In this document: positions 8,134 through 16,854 of the stretch, piece by piece
Layout of the letters: each line of letters begins with the position of its first letter
Position numbering within the stretch: the first letter of the stretch is position 1
Assembly: GCA_902790115.1 (NCBI GenBank)
Contig: CADAQS010000001.1
Location: 1-38,490 of the forward strand
Direction of reading: 5' to 3'
From: an uncultured Eubacteriales bacterium
GTDB lineage: Bacteria; Bacillota; Clostridia; Christensenellales; CAG-138
DNA length: 38,490 nt
Notes under the pieces: generated by a model
Databases searched by the model: none
What the model saw: only the letters and a program-made list of their open reading frames with translations
What the model was told of the DNA's origin: nothing
Program-made: the position numbers and the translations under genes

Positions 8134-9738
8134 TCAATGTTCCCGTTGTGCGCGCTGCTGCATCGCGGCTTCGATAAACGCGAGAAACAGCGGATGCGGC
8201 CTGATCGGCCGGCTTAAAAATTCCGGATGGTACTGCACGCCGATGTAGAACGGAAGATCGCTCCGCTCCGCCGCCTCCACGAGCCGCCCGTCCGGCGAAA
8301 TGCCCGAAAAAGTCAGTCCCGCATCGGTCATCTGCTGTCGGAACACATTGTTGACTTCATAGCGGTGCCGGTGGCGCTCCGCGATCCACTCCTGCCGATA
8401 GCAGCGCATCAGCACGGTATTCGGCTGCACCGCGCACGAATAGCTGCCGAGCCGCAGCGTGCCGCCCTTGTCCACCTCGTCGCTCTGTCCCGGCATAAAG
8501 TCGATGACCTTGTGCGCGCTGTCCGGATCGAACTCCCCTGAATTCGCGTCCGCATAGCCGAGCACGTTCCGCGCATACTCGATGCAGAGCACCTGCATGC
8601 CGAGGCAAATGCCGAAATACGGCACGGCGTGCGTTCGCGCATAGCCCGCCGCCGCGATCATGCCCTCGATCCCGCGGCTCCCGAATCCGCCCGGCACCAG
8701 GATGCCGTCGCAGTCCCGGACCGCTTCGGGCGTGAACGTCTCCGAATCGACCCAGCGGATGTTGACCCGCACGCCTTTTTGATAACCGGCGTGATGCAGC
8801 GCTTCGACGATCGACAGATACGCGTCGTGCAGCTGCGTATACTTTCCGACCAGCGCGATCTCCGTGCAGCCCTTCGGATGCCGGATCCGATCGACCATCG
8901 TGCTCCATTCCGTTAAATCGGGTTCCGCCGCCTCGATGCCGAGCTTGCGGCACACGATGCCGGAAAAGTGCGCCTGCTCGAGGTACAGCGGCGCTTCGTA
9001 CAGGATCGGCAGCGTGAGGTTTTCGATCACGCAGTCGCGCTCGACGTTGCAGAAGTTGGCGATCTTGTCAAAAATCGACGGATCGGTGATCGGCTCGTCG
9101 CACCGGAGCACGATGATGTCCGGCGAGATGCCGATCCCCTGCAGTTCCTTGACCGAGTGCTGCGTCGGCTTGGATTTGTGTTCCCCGCTCGCCCGCAGGT
9201 ACGGCACGAGCGTCACATGGATGTACAGCGCGTTGTCGCGCCCGACCTCGCGCCCGACCTGCCGGATCGCCTCCAAAAACGGCTGTCCCTCGATGTCGCC
9301 GGTCGTGCCGCCGATCTCGGTGATCACGACGTCGGCGTTCGTGTTCTCGCCGACCCGGTAGATGAACCGCTTGATCTCGTCGGTGATGTGCGGGATCGTC
9401 TGCACGGTCTTGCCGAGATAGCCGCCCTGCCGCTCGCGCGCGAGCACGTTCGCGTAGACCTTGCCGGTCGTCAGATTGGAATACCGGTTGAGGTTCTCGT
9501 CGATGAACCGCTCATAGTGTCCGAGGTCGAGGTCGGTCTCCGCGCCGTCGTCGGTCACGTAGACCTCGCCGTGCTGATACGGACTCATCGTGCCCGGATC
9601 GACGTTGATGTACGGATCGAGCTTCTGCGCCGCGACCTTGAGGCCGCGCGCCTTCAGGAGCCTTCCGAGCGACGCCGCCGTAATGCCCTTGCCGAGCCCC
9701 GATACGACGCCGCCCGTTACAAAGATGTATTTTTTCAT
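8134..9738 (-). CDS. pyrG: CTP synthase
   Basis: A 534-residue enzyme that aminates UTP to CTP using glutamine. The N-terminal synthetase domain begins [19 protein letters not shown] (P-loop-like), with [16 protein letters not shown] and [10 protein letters not shown]. The C-terminal glutamine amidotransferase domain has GICLGMQ (nucleophile Cys), and QYHPEF supplying the catalytic His and Glu. GGAGGG precedes the ATG at 9738. It heads pyrG-glnA-DUF4250, which is notable because PyrG consumes the glutamine that GlnA makes. The ~130-base leader has unusual structure, described separately. Confidence 0.97.
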   Translation of the reverse strand: MKKYIFVTGGVVSGLGKGITAASLGRLLKARGLKVAAQKLDPYINVDPGTMSPYQHGEVYVTDDGAETDLDLGHYERFIDENLNRYSNLTTGKVYANVLARERQGGYLGKTVQTIPHITDEIKRFIYRVGENTNADVVITEIGGTTGDIEGQPFLEAIRQVGREVGRDNALYIHVTLVPYLRASGEHKSKPTQHSVKELQGIGISPDIIVLRCDEPITDPSIFDKIANFCNVERDCVIENLTLPILYEAPLYLEQAHFSGIVCRKLGIEAAEPDLTEWSTMVDRIRHPKGCTEIALVGKYTQLHDAYLSIVEALHHAGYQKGVRVNIRWVDSETFTPEAVRDCDGILVPGGFGSRGIEGMIAAAGYARTHAVPYFGICLGMQVLCIEYARNVLGYADANSGEFDPDSAHKVIDFMPGQSDEVDKGGTLRLGSYSCAVQPNTVLMRCYRQEWIAERHRHRYEVNNVFRQQMTDAGLTFSGISPDGRLVEAAERSDLPFYIGVQYHPEFLSRPIRPHPLFLAFIEAAMQQRAQREH

Positions 9739-9768
9739 ACCGATCCCTCCGGTCCCCGGAAAACAGCG

Positions 9769-9810
9769 CGGGCGCTCACTCGGGGGGTTGTTCCCCCGGA
9801 TGAACGCCCG
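9769..9810 (-). promoter_or_regulatory. Long hairpin in the pyrG leader (possible attenuator)
   Basis: On the minus strand a 10-bp outer stem (CGGGCGTTCA with TGAGCGCCCG, one G-T pair) encloses a 6-bp GC-only stem (CGGGGG with CCCCCG) around an AACAAC loop. The downstream sequence GCGCTGTTTTCC is only weakly T-rich, so it is at best a weak terminator. It lies between the leader ORF stop and the pyrG ribosome site. Confidence 0.6.
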
Positions 9811-9814
9811 TCGT

Positions 9815-9871
9815 TCAACTTTCTTGTTCCGATATGCGGCCTGCGGCCTTGTCTTCGGTTTTTTTCAGCAT
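9815..9871 (-). CDS. Possible leaderless leader peptide of pyrG (18 codons)
   Basis: The ATG lies six bases after the -10 box, so its A could be the transcription start itself, which would make this a leaderless reading frame. It encodes [18 protein letters not shown] and stops 5 bases before the base of the long hairpin. There is no room for a ribosome site. The peptide is Lys/Glu-rich, has no obvious run of a regulatory amino acid, and may be coincidental. Confidence 0.3.
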   Translation of the reverse strand: MLKKTEDKAAGRISEQES

Positions 9872-9877
9872 GGGAAA

Positions 9878-9907
9878 ATTATAACGGCACGCCCCGAATT
9901 TTGTCAA
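9878..9907 (-). promoter_or_regulatory. pyrG-glnA promoter
   Basis: Minus strand consensus TTGACA (9902-9907), an 18-base spacer, then TATAAT (9878-9883). It starts about 40 bases after the hemZ stop. The initially transcribed region is not the GGGC found at pyrG of Bacillus. Confidence 0.88.
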
Positions 9908-9946
9908 GGCGCGCCGCTATACTTTTTCACATATATTACTTATGCC

Positions 9947-11380
9947 CTACTGCAGAAACAGCGCGCGTTTTTCGGCGTCGAGCCGATCGAGCTTGTTCGT
10001 GTAGGTCGGAACGTCCTTCGGTGCGGCGATGCGTTCGACGCGCCGTTCGGCGTTGAAGATGCGCTTGGTCATCGCGTTTGCGCCGTGCGCGAGGATCGAG
10101 GTCGTCTCCTCCATCATATCGATGTTGTAGACGCAGATCGTGCCGCGTCCGGCATAGCCGACGTTTTCGAGGTTGCCGTTCTGGTACTTCTGCCGGTACA
10201 GGTAGTACGGCCAGAGGCCCATGCTCTTCGCCGCGGCAAAGCCCATATCGATCATCTTCGTGACCGCTTCCTTTTCGGGCAGCGGATACTGTTCGAGCTG
10301 CTCCTTGAGCCGGCTCGACCGCTTGATCGCAAGCGTATGCACGGTCAGGTTATCGGGTCGGAGCTTACAGATCCCGTCCAGCGTCCGGGCGAAATCGTCC
10401 TCGGTTTCGCCGGGCAGTCCCGCGATCAGATCCATGTTGATCGACGCAAAACCGACCTCGCGCGCAAGAAGGAACGTTTCTTCGATCTGCTCTTTGGTAT
10501 GCGCTCTGCCGATGCGGCGCAGCGTTTCGTTGTTCATCGTCTGCGGATTGACCGAGATGCGCCCGACGCCGTGTTTTTTCAGCACTTCGAGCTTTTCGCG
10601 CGTGATCGTATCGGGACGGCCCGCCTCCACGGTGCATTCGCTGCCGTAGCCGCCGTACACGGATTCGAGGTGATCGAGCAGCCGGTCAAGCTGTTCCGCC
10701 GTTAAAACGGTCGGCGTTCCGCCGCCGATGTAGCACGCGCGAAGGTTCCATCCGCCTTCGCGCAGCAGCTGTCCGCCGCGCGAGATGTCCTCGAACAGGG
10801 GAACCAGGTACGCCTCGGTCGAAGCGCCTTTTGCGATCTCCGCGCCGAACGAGCAGTACAGGCAGCGCGTCCTGCAGTACGGAATGCCGACGTAAACGTC
10901 CAGGTCGCGCTCCCCTGCCGATTCCAGATACGGCTTCTGCACGGCGTTGATCGTCGCGGCGAGCCGCAGCTTGTCCTCGCTGACCGAAAAGACCTCCCGG
11001 AACTGGCGCACCGCCTCCCTCTCGCCGTACCGCGCGGCAAGATCGCGCAGCAGCTTGGTCGGACGGATGCCGGTGAGGCTTCCCCACGGCATGTCCGCGG
11101 GACAGACCTTCTGCAGCAGCGCATAGGCGACGCGCTTGACCGCGCGCTTTTGCTGCCGCTTGCGCTCCAAAGGATCGCCGCCGTCGGGCAGCACGGCAAA
11201 GCCCGCGCTCTGCCCGTTCAGCGTGCCGCCTGCGAAAAGATGCGCCTCGTCAAGCGTGATCGTCATGCAAAATTGGGCGTCCGGGGCGTCGGGACGGATC
11301 TCGACCGCGCCCAAAAAGAGCCGGATCTCCTCGGCGATGTCGTTTTCGTATTGCGGGACGTTGGTCACGAGTTGAACCAT
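9947..11380 (-). CDS. hemZ: HemZ-type radical SAM coproporphyrinogen dehydrogenase
   Basis: A 477-residue radical SAM protein of the HemZ family, annotated as oxygen-independent coproporphyrinogen III oxidase-like. The 4Fe-4S ligands C169, C173 and C176 lie in PYCRTRCLYCSF, followed by the CYIGGGTPT SAM-binding motif. An N-terminal extension of ~155 residues precedes the core (with WGSLTGIRPTKL near 99-110), which is a mark of HemZ rather than HemN/HemW. GGAGG before the ATG at 11380 lies inside the end of the upstream hydrolase gene (16-base overlap). No other haem genes are nearby, so true activity in haem synthesis is uncertain. No clear terminator follows before the pyrG promoter. Confidence 0.9.
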   Translation of the reverse strand: MVQLVTNVPQYENDIAEEIRLFLGAVEIRPDAPDAQFCMTITLDEAHLFAGGTLNGQSAGFAVLPDGGDPLERKRQQKRAVKRVAYALLQKVCPADMPWGSLTGIRPTKLLRDLAARYGEREAVRQFREVFSVSEDKLRLAATINAVQKPYLESAGERDLDVYVGIPYCRTRCLYCSFGAEIAKGASTEAYLVPLFEDISRGGQLLREGGWNLRACYIGGGTPTVLTAEQLDRLLDHLESVYGGYGSECTVEAGRPDTITREKLEVLKKHGVGRISVNPQTMNNETLRRIGRAHTKEQIEETFLLAREVGFASINMDLIAGLPGETEDDFARTLDGICKLRPDNLTVHTLAIKRSSRLKEQLEQYPLPEKEAVTKMIDMGFAAAKSMGLWPYYLYRQKYQNGNLENVGYAGRGTICVYNIDMMEETTSILAHGANAMTKRIFNAERRVERIAAPKDVPTYTNKLDRLDAEKRALFLQ

Positions 11381-12012
11381 GGATTCCTCCGGTAGGGCAA
11401 AAGGGGATTGTGTTCGCGCTCATGCGCGACCGTCGTCGGGTCGCCGTGACCCGGGTAAAGCGTAAAGTCCTTCGGCAGCGCAAGCACCCGATCGCAGACC
11501 GAGCGCATCAGCTCGCGCATGTTCCCGCCGGGCAGGTCGGTCCGGCCGACGCCCTCCAAAAACACCGTGTCGCCGGTGAACGCGAGTTTCTGTTCTTCGC
11601 ACACATAGCAGACGCCGCCCGGCGTATGTCCCGGCGTGTGCAGCACCGAAAACGTATACCCGGCCGCCGAAACCGTTTCGCCGTCCGCAACGAGCCGGGT
11701 CGGCTCCGACGGCACAAGCTCGCCGCCCATCCATGCCGCGCGGCATTCGTCCGGATCGGACAGGCACTTTGCGTCGAGCGAATGGATCAGCACCGCGCAG
11801 CCGCGCAGGCTTTTCAGCTCGCCCGCGCCCGCGATGTGGTCAAAATGCCCGTGCGTCAGAAGGATGTGCGTCGGGCGCAGCCGAAACTTCAGCAGCGCCT
11901 GCATCGCGGTGCCGGCGTCGGACGGGTCGATCACCGCCGCGTCGCAACCCTCGCCGCGCGAGAGAATATAGCAGTTGGCCTCCAAAGGCCCCATCGGTAC
12001 GGTCAGCAGCAT
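11365..12012 (-). CDS. MBL-fold metallohydrolase, glyoxalase II-like
   Basis: A 215-residue metallo-beta-lactamase-fold hydrolase close to the glyoxalase II-like proteins found beside dtd and rel in Firmicutes. The metal ligands are complete: H54, H56, D58 and H59 in THGHFDH, then H129 in TPGHTPGG, D148 in TGDTVF and H189 in YPGHGD. The start at 12012 follows GGAGG eight bases away and overlaps the dtd stop by one base (TGATG), a sign of translational coupling. The substrate is unknown; a thioester such as S-lactoylglutathione is the usual guess for the family, but no evidence here supports a particular one. Confidence 0.92.
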   Translation of the reverse strand: MLLTVPMGPLEANCYILSRGEGCDAAVIDPSDAGTAMQALLKFRLRPTHILLTHGHFDHIAGAGELKSLRGCAVLIHSLDAKCLSDPDECRAAWMGGELVPSEPTRLVADGETVSAAGYTFSVLHTPGHTPGGVCYVCEEQKLAFTGDTVFLEGVGRTDLPGGNMRELMRSVCDRVLALPKDFTLYPGHGDPTTVAHEREHNPLLPYRRNPWFNS

Positions 12013-12458
12013 CAGAACGTCCTCCGCGAATCGAGCAGGATCGTGAACGGCCCGTCGTTGCAAAGCGAAACCTTCATGTCCGCGCCGAACACGCCGGTCT
12101 CGACCGGAACGCTCGCTTTGAGCCGTTCGATGCAGCGCTCGTACAGCGGAATCGCCGTTTCGGGACGCGCCGCATGGATATAGCTCGGACGGCGTCCCTT
12201 TCGCGCGTCGCCCAGCAGCGTGAACTGCGAAATCAAAAGGATCTTCCCGCCGACGTCGAGCACCGACCGGTTCGGAACGCCGTTTTCGTCGTCAAAGATC
12301 CGAAGCCCGATCAGCTTGTCGCAAAGGTAATCCGCGTCGGCTTCGGTGTCGCTGACATCGATGCCGAGCAGCACGCAAAGTCCCTTTTCGATCGCGCCGA
12401 CGCATGCGCCGTCGATCTCCACCTTCGCGCCGTCGGCGCGCTGCACCACTGCTCGCAT
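12012..12458 (-). CDS. dtd: D-aminoacyl-tRNA deacylase
   Basis: A 148-residue Dtd that removes D-amino acids (and glycine mischarged on tRNA-Ala) from tRNA. The two active-site motifs are SQFT (77-80, in the SQFTLLGDARKGRRP block) and NDGPFT (134-139); the common form of the second is NDGPVT. The start has AGGAG seven bases upstream. The gene follows rel in order, as in many Firmicutes, but is separated from it by a terminator and has its own promoter. It leads a three-gene unit with the MBL hydrolase and hemZ. Confidence 0.95.
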   Translation of the reverse strand: MRAVVQRADGAKVEIDGACVGAIEKGLCVLLGIDVSDTEADADYLCDKLIGLRIFDDENGVPNRSVLDVGGKILLISQFTLLGDARKGRRPSYIHAARPETAIPLYERCIERLKASVPVETGVFGADMKVSLCNDGPFTILLDSRRTF

Positions 12459-12507
12459 ACAAAAACTCCTGTCATACCGTTTCGGCGATGGGTTCGCCTA
12501 AACTATA

Positions 12508-12536
12508 ATTATACCATGCCTGAAAAGCCAAGGCAA
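12508..12536 (-). promoter_or_regulatory. dtd operon promoter
   Basis: Minus strand TTGCCT (12531-12536), a 17-base spacer, TATAAT (12508-12513). The short leader can form a 5-bp hairpin (GGCGA with TCGCC). Confidence 0.82.
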
Positions 12537-12549
12537 GTACCGCGTCCCA

Positions 12550-12583
12550 AAACGAAAAAACCGCGGGCAAAAGCCTGCGGTTT
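12550..12583 (-). terminator. Terminator after rel
   Basis: An 11-bp stem with one mismatch (12558-12568 with 12573-12583; AAACCGCAGGC paired with GCCCGCGGTTT) and a TTTT loop, followed on the minus strand by TTTCGTTTT. Starts 12 bases after the rel stop. Confidence 0.85.
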
Positions 12584-12595
12584 GAAAAGTCCGGT

Positions 12596-14791
12596 TCAGA
12601 TGCGGTAGACGTCGATGACCTCGGGCAGCTTTTTGAGGTTGTTCATAATGACCTTGAGCTGTTCGCTGCCGGTGACCGTGAACGTCATGTCCATGATCGC
12701 GTCGCCCTCCTCGGTCGAGCGGCTGACAAGGTTCGTCATGTTGACGTTGAGGCTTAAGAGAACCTTGCTGACCTCCATCAGCGATCCCGCCTTGTCCACG
12801 ACGCGGACGCGGATCGCCGCCGAGAACGAGGTCTTCTCCTCCGCCGCCCATTCGACCTCGATGATGCGGTCGGTCTCCTTCAAAAGATTCTGCGCGTTCA
12901 CGCAGTCGGCGCGATGCACCGAAACGCCCCTGCCGCGCGTGATGTAGCCGATGATCGGATCGCCGGGCAGCGGGTTGCAGCACGACGCGAAGAACACGGC
13001 CATGCCCGGATCGCCGTACACATAGACGCCGTTCGTGTTCGTGCGGTGCGCAGGCTTTTGCGGCTCCTTGCCCGCCTCCTCCAGCTTGCGGTTGATCGCG
13101 CTGAGGCGCTCGTCCTTCCGGTACAGGTCCATCAGCTTGTGCAGAACCTGTCCCGCCGTGATGCCGCCGAAGCCGATCGTCGCATACAGATCCTCGACCG
13201 TCGCGATCGTCATGCGCTTGATGACCTCGTTGTAATACTCCGGCTTCATCAGCTGCGCAAGGTTCTGCCCGTGGCGCTTGGCGGTCTCCTCGAGCATGTC
13301 GCGCCCGCGCTGGATGTTCTCCTCGCGGTTTTCGCGCTTGAACCACTGGCGGATCTTGTTCTTGGCGGACTGCGTTTTGACGATCGACAGCCAGTCGCGG
13401 CTCGGCCCGACCTGCGCGTTCGAGGTCAGAATCTCAACGACGTCGTTCGTTTTGAGCTTGTAATCGAGCCGAACCATGTTGCCGTTGACGCGCGCGTGCT
13501 GGCAGTGGTGTCCGACGTTCGTATGGATGCGGTAGGCAAAGTCGAGCGGCGTCGAGCCGACCGGCAGATCGATGATCTCGCCGCGCGGCGTCAGCACGAA
13601 GACGTACTCGCCGAGGAAGTCCTTGAGCACGTTTTCGACGAACTCCTTGCTGTCCTCGGTCGTCTCTTCGGCTTCGATGATCTGCTTGATCAGCGACGTT
13701 TTCTGATCGAGCTCGGTCATGACCTTCTTGTCGTCCTTGTACATCCAGTGCGCCGCGATGCCGTACTCGGCGGTCTCGTGCATCTCGTGCGTGCGGATCT
13801 GGATCTCGAACGGAATGCCGTTCTCGTTCATGACCGTCGTATGCAGCGAGCGGTACATGTTCGGCTTCGGCATGGCGATATAGTCCTTGAACCGGCCCGG
13901 CATCGGCTTCCACGTCGCATGGACGACGCCGAGCGCCGCGTAGCAGTCGTTGACCGTATCGACGATGATGCGGATCGCGATCAGATCGTACAGCTCGTTG
14001 AGCTTGTAGTTGTTGCGCTGCATCTTGCGGTAGGTCGAATACAGATGCTTCGGCCGGCCGGAGATCTCGCCGTGGATGTTCGCCTCGTCGAGCAGCTTTC
14101 GCATCAGCTCCATCGCGCTGTTCAGAACCTCCATGCGCTCATGCTGCTGTTCGGAGACCTCGGCGCTGAGCTTCGCAAACTCCTCGGGCATCAGATAGCG
14201 GAACGAGAGATCCTCAAGCTCCGACCGGATCACGCCCATACCGAAGCGGTCCGCAAGCGGCGCGTAGACTTCGAGCGTCTCCTTGGCCTTGCGCGCCTGC
14301 TTTTCGGGCGTGCAGTAGGCGAGCGTGCGCATGTTGTGCAGCCGGTCCGCGAGCTTGATGATCACGACGCGCACATCCGACGCGATCGAAAGGAACAGCT
14401 TCCGGAGGTTTTCGGTCTGCTCCTGCTTTTTGGTAATATAGGTCTGGTTGCCGGATTTGGTCAGCTTGGTAACGCCGTCCACCAAAAACGCGACTTCCTT
14501 TCCGAAGCGCGTTTCGATGTCGGCCGTCTGAATGTTGTCGCCGTCCTCGACGGTGTCGTGCAGCACGCCCGCGATCACGGTCGGCGCGTCCATGCCCATC
14601 TCCAGAAGGTACTGCGACACGGTCAACGGGTGCGTGACATACGGACCACCGGCGTCGCGCCGCTGGTTGCAGTGTACGCGCTCGGCGAACTCGATCGCCG
14701 CGCGCATCCGTTCGCCCGCCTCGAACCCGAACTTTTTCCGGAATCCGTCCAGCAGGCTCTGTTTTAACTCTGTCACACCGTAGTCTTCCAT
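12596..14791 (-). CDS. rel: Bifunctional (p)ppGpp synthetase/hydrolase Rel
   Basis: A 731-residue RelA/SpoT homologue that makes and degrades the starvation alarmone (p)ppGpp. The hydrolase domain has the intact HD motif HDTVED (78-83). The synthetase domain has RFKD (300-303) with MPKPNMYRSLHTTV and EIQIRT; an RxKD rather than ExDD motif is characteristic of bifunctional Rel enzymes. A TGS domain follows (about 395-455), then the conserved CCNPLPGDPIIGYITRGRGVSVH cysteine domain, and a C-terminal ACT domain (about 655-731). The ATG at 14791 has AGGGA nine bases upstream; a longer frame runs into recJ. It lies 16 bases after recJ, so both are probably on one transcript. Confidence 0.96.
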   Translation of the reverse strand: MEDYGVTELKQSLLDGFRKKFGFEAGERMRAAIEFAERVHCNQRRDAGGPYVTHPLTVSQYLLEMGMDAPTVIAGVLHDTVEDGDNIQTADIETRFGKEVAFLVDGVTKLTKSGNQTYITKKQEQTENLRKLFLSIASDVRVVIIKLADRLHNMRTLAYCTPEKQARKAKETLEVYAPLADRFGMGVIRSELEDLSFRYLMPEEFAKLSAEVSEQQHERMEVLNSAMELMRKLLDEANIHGEISGRPKHLYSTYRKMQRNNYKLNELYDLIAIRIIVDTVNDCYAALGVVHATWKPMPGRFKDYIAMPKPNMYRSLHTTVMNENGIPFEIQIRTHEMHETAEYGIAAHWMYKDDKKVMTELDQKTSLIKQIIEAEETTEDSKEFVENVLKDFLGEYVFVLTPRGEIIDLPVGSTPLDFAYRIHTNVGHHCQHARVNGNMVRLDYKLKTNDVVEILTSNAQVGPSRDWLSIVKTQSAKNKIRQWFKRENREENIQRGRDMLEETAKRHGQNLAQLMKPEYYNEVIKRMTIATVEDLYATIGFGGITAGQVLHKLMDLYRKDERLSAINRKLEEAGKEPQKPAHRTNTNGVYVYGDPGMAVFFASCCNPLPGDPIIGYITRGRGVSVHRADCVNAQNLLKETDRIIEVEWAAEEKTSFSAAIRVRVVDKAGSLMEVSKVLLSLNVNMTNLVSRSTEEGDAIMDMTFTVTGSEQLKVIMNNLKKLPEVIDVYRI

Positions 14792-14807
14792 CACGATCCC
14801 TATTATA

Positions 14808-16784
14808 TTACGAATGCAGAGCACAATACAAGTGCCCGTTTGCAATTTGCTTCTTTTCGGTCACGATCTGTTCAAAAAACCGTCCGCCCGCACAGGCCGC
14901 AACGCCCGCTTCCGTCAGCACCAGCAGCGTCAAAAGCTCCTCCTCGGTCAGGCAGTCGCCCGCGATTCCGCGCCGCAGCCGCGGCCGCAGCCGCACAAAG
15001 ATGCGCCGCATCGCGTTTTCGTCCGGCCGCTTGGAAGAATGCTCTGCGACCGCGCGCGCCGTCGCGTCGTCCGGCTTTCGCAAAAACGCGTCCGCCGCAT
15101 CCCAAAGTCCGTCCAAAAGCGCGCAGCGCAGCGCCGACAGGTATGCGTTGACGGATTCCACCTCGCGGAACGTGTTCGTTTTCAGCGTCACAAGCGCTTC
15201 GACCTGCTTTGGCGCCTGCCAGTCGGCAAACCGGTTTCCGAGCCGGAATCCGACCAGCCGCAGCTTCCGTTTCCCGTCGGACAGCGACGCCGAAAGGTGC
15301 GCGCCCTCGCGCCCCATCTGGGAAGCGTCAAAAAGCGTACCTTTCAGCAGGAACACCGGCTCGCGGTTGCCCTCGCCGAACGGTGCAAGCCGGGAAAGCT
15401 CACGGCACAGCTCCGGCGTGCATTCGGAGAGCGCGAGCGTGTCCTCATACAGGAGCGGCGCGCGCTCCAGCCCGTTTGGGAAGCGCTCCGAAAGCGTCCG
15501 CATCAGCGCCTTCCGGCACGGGTCGAACGATTCGGGCGGCATCGCGGCGCCCGCCGCGAGCGCATGCCCGCCGAACCGCGTGAAAAACGCCGCATGCTCC
15601 GACAGCAGCGCGAACAGATCGACCGGCGGAATGCTCCGCCCCGACCCGACCAGCTCGCCGCCGAGCCGCGTAAACAGCAGCACCGGGCAGCCGTACTGCT
15701 CTAAAATGCGCGACGCGACGATCCCGATCACGCCGGGATTCCAGTCCTCGCCGCACAGCATCAGGATCCGGTGCTCCGCGCTCGGATCGATCTGGCGCTC
15801 CGCTTCGGTCAGGATGCGCTGCTCCTCGCGCTTTCGGGCGGCGTTTGCCGCGTCGAGCTCCGCCGCAAAGTGCAGCCGCGCCGGTTCATCCGCCGCGATC
15901 AGCAGATCCACAGCGCGGCGCGCATCGCCCATGCGTCCCGCGGCGTTGATCCGCGGCGCGATCAGAAATGCGAGCGTCGTTTCCGTGACCGGCTGTCCTC
16001 CCGCGCCCGCCGCGTCGAGCAAAGCGGCAAGTCCCGGTTCCGTCCCGAACAGGCGCACCCCGCGCGCCACGATCGTGCGGTTGAAGCCGACCAGCGGCAT
16101 CACGTCCGCAACCGTCGCAAGCGCGGCGATCGCCAAAAACCGCTCCGCGCCGCAGCCGAGCCGCATCGCCAGCAGCAGCGCGACCGCGCCGCCGCAGAGC
16201 GACGCCGCGCGCGGATCCTGCCCGGGGCGCGTCGCGCAGACGACCGCCGCCGCATCGGGCAGCGTGTCGTGGCAGCGGTGATGGTCGGTCACGACGACCT
16301 CCATGCCGAGCGAACGGCACAGTTCGATCTCCGCATGCGCCGAAATGCCGTTGTCCACGGTCACAAGCAGCTCCGTGCCTTTTTGGGCAAGCGTTCGGAC
16401 GCTGTCGGGGTGCATACCGTAGCCCTCGGCGGCGCGCAGCGGAATATAATAGGAAACGTCGGCGCCGAGCGCGGTCAGCGCGCGGTACAAAATCGTCGTC
16501 GCGCAGACGCCGTCCACGTCGTAGTCGCCGTAGATGCAGATCCGTTTTTTCGCCCGGATCGCGGACAAAATCGTTTCCGCCGCACGGTCCATGTCGAGCA
16601 GAAGATCGGGATCCGGCAGCGGCAGTTCTTCGGGATGCAGATACGGATAGACGTCCTCCGCCCGCCGGCAGCCGCGCCGGTACAGCGCGCGCAAAAACGG
16701 CTCGGAAAAATCGCCCTCCGCGCGAAGGGCGTCGAGAACCGATTCCTCATACGGCTCCGAAAAGCTCTGCTCCCATGCTCTCAA
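14808..16784 (-). CDS. recJ: Single-stranded-DNA exonuclease RecJ
   Basis: A 658-residue 5'-3' single-strand DNA exonuclease of recombination and repair. DHH-family motifs are in order: YGDYDVDG (85-92), VDNG (143-146), VTDHH (165-169), PRINAAGRMG (278-287) and the DHHA1 motif GGHALAAG (405-412). A C-terminal domain of ~200 residues follows the core, as in other Firmicutes. The start is a TTG (16784) with AAAGGA nine bases upstream. An ATG 8 bases further in is out of frame, and W4 matches the usual RecJ beginning. The ribosome site begins right after the T-tract of the ackA terminator, leaving no room for a promoter in between. Confidence 0.94.
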   Translation of the reverse strand: MRAWEQSFSEPYEESVLDALRAEGDFSEPFLRALYRRGCRRAEDVYPYLHPEELPLPDPDLLLDMDRAAETILSAIRAKKRICIYGDYDVDGVCATTILYRALTALGADVSYYIPLRAAEGYGMHPDSVRTLAQKGTELLVTVDNGISAHAEIELCRSLGMEVVVTDHHRCHDTLPDAAAVVCATRPGQDPRAASLCGGAVALLLAMRLGCGAERFLAIAALATVADVMPLVGFNRTIVARGVRLFGTEPGLAALLDAAGAGGQPVTETTLAFLIAPRINAAGRMGDARRAVDLLIAADEPARLHFAAELDAANAARKREEQRILTEAERQIDPSAEHRILMLCGEDWNPGVIGIVASRILEQYGCPVLLFTRLGGELVGSGRSIPPVDLFALLSEHAAFFTRFGGHALAAGAAMPPESFDPCRKALMRTLSERFPNGLERAPLLYEDTLALSECTPELCRELSRLAPFGEGNREPVFLLKGTLFDASQMGREGAHLSASLSDGKRKLRLVGFRLGNRFADWQAPKQVEALVTLKTNTFREVESVNAYLSALRCALLDGLWDAADAFLRKPDDATARAVAEHSSKRPDENAMRRIFVRLRPRLRRGIAGDCLTEEELLTLLVLTEAGVAACAGGRFFEQIVTEKKQIANGHLYCALHS

Positions 16785-16801
16785 AGTTCCGATTCCTTTC
16801 C

Positions 16802-16842
16802 AAAAAACGGGACTGCAAGGGCAGAAAAGTCCCCTGCAGTCC
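16802..16842 (-). terminator. Terminator after ackA, abutting the recJ ribosome site
   Basis: A 12-bp stem (16810-16821 with 16831-16842, GGACTGCAGGGG paired with CCCTTGCAGTCC), 9-base loop, then CGTTTTTTGG on the minus strand. The GGAAAGGA ribosome site of recJ begins right at the end of the T run. Confidence 0.9.
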
Positions 16843-16854
16843 GCGATTGGTTCG

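Noticed and set aside
9869-9883. Bacillus-type reiterative transcription control of pyrG
   Set aside because: The bases after the -10 are TTTCCCATG, not the GGGC start that this mechanism needs.
12914-14767. A 617-codon open frame antisense to rel
   Set aside because: Same artefact of high GC: antisense to a gene with clear RelA/SpoT motifs.
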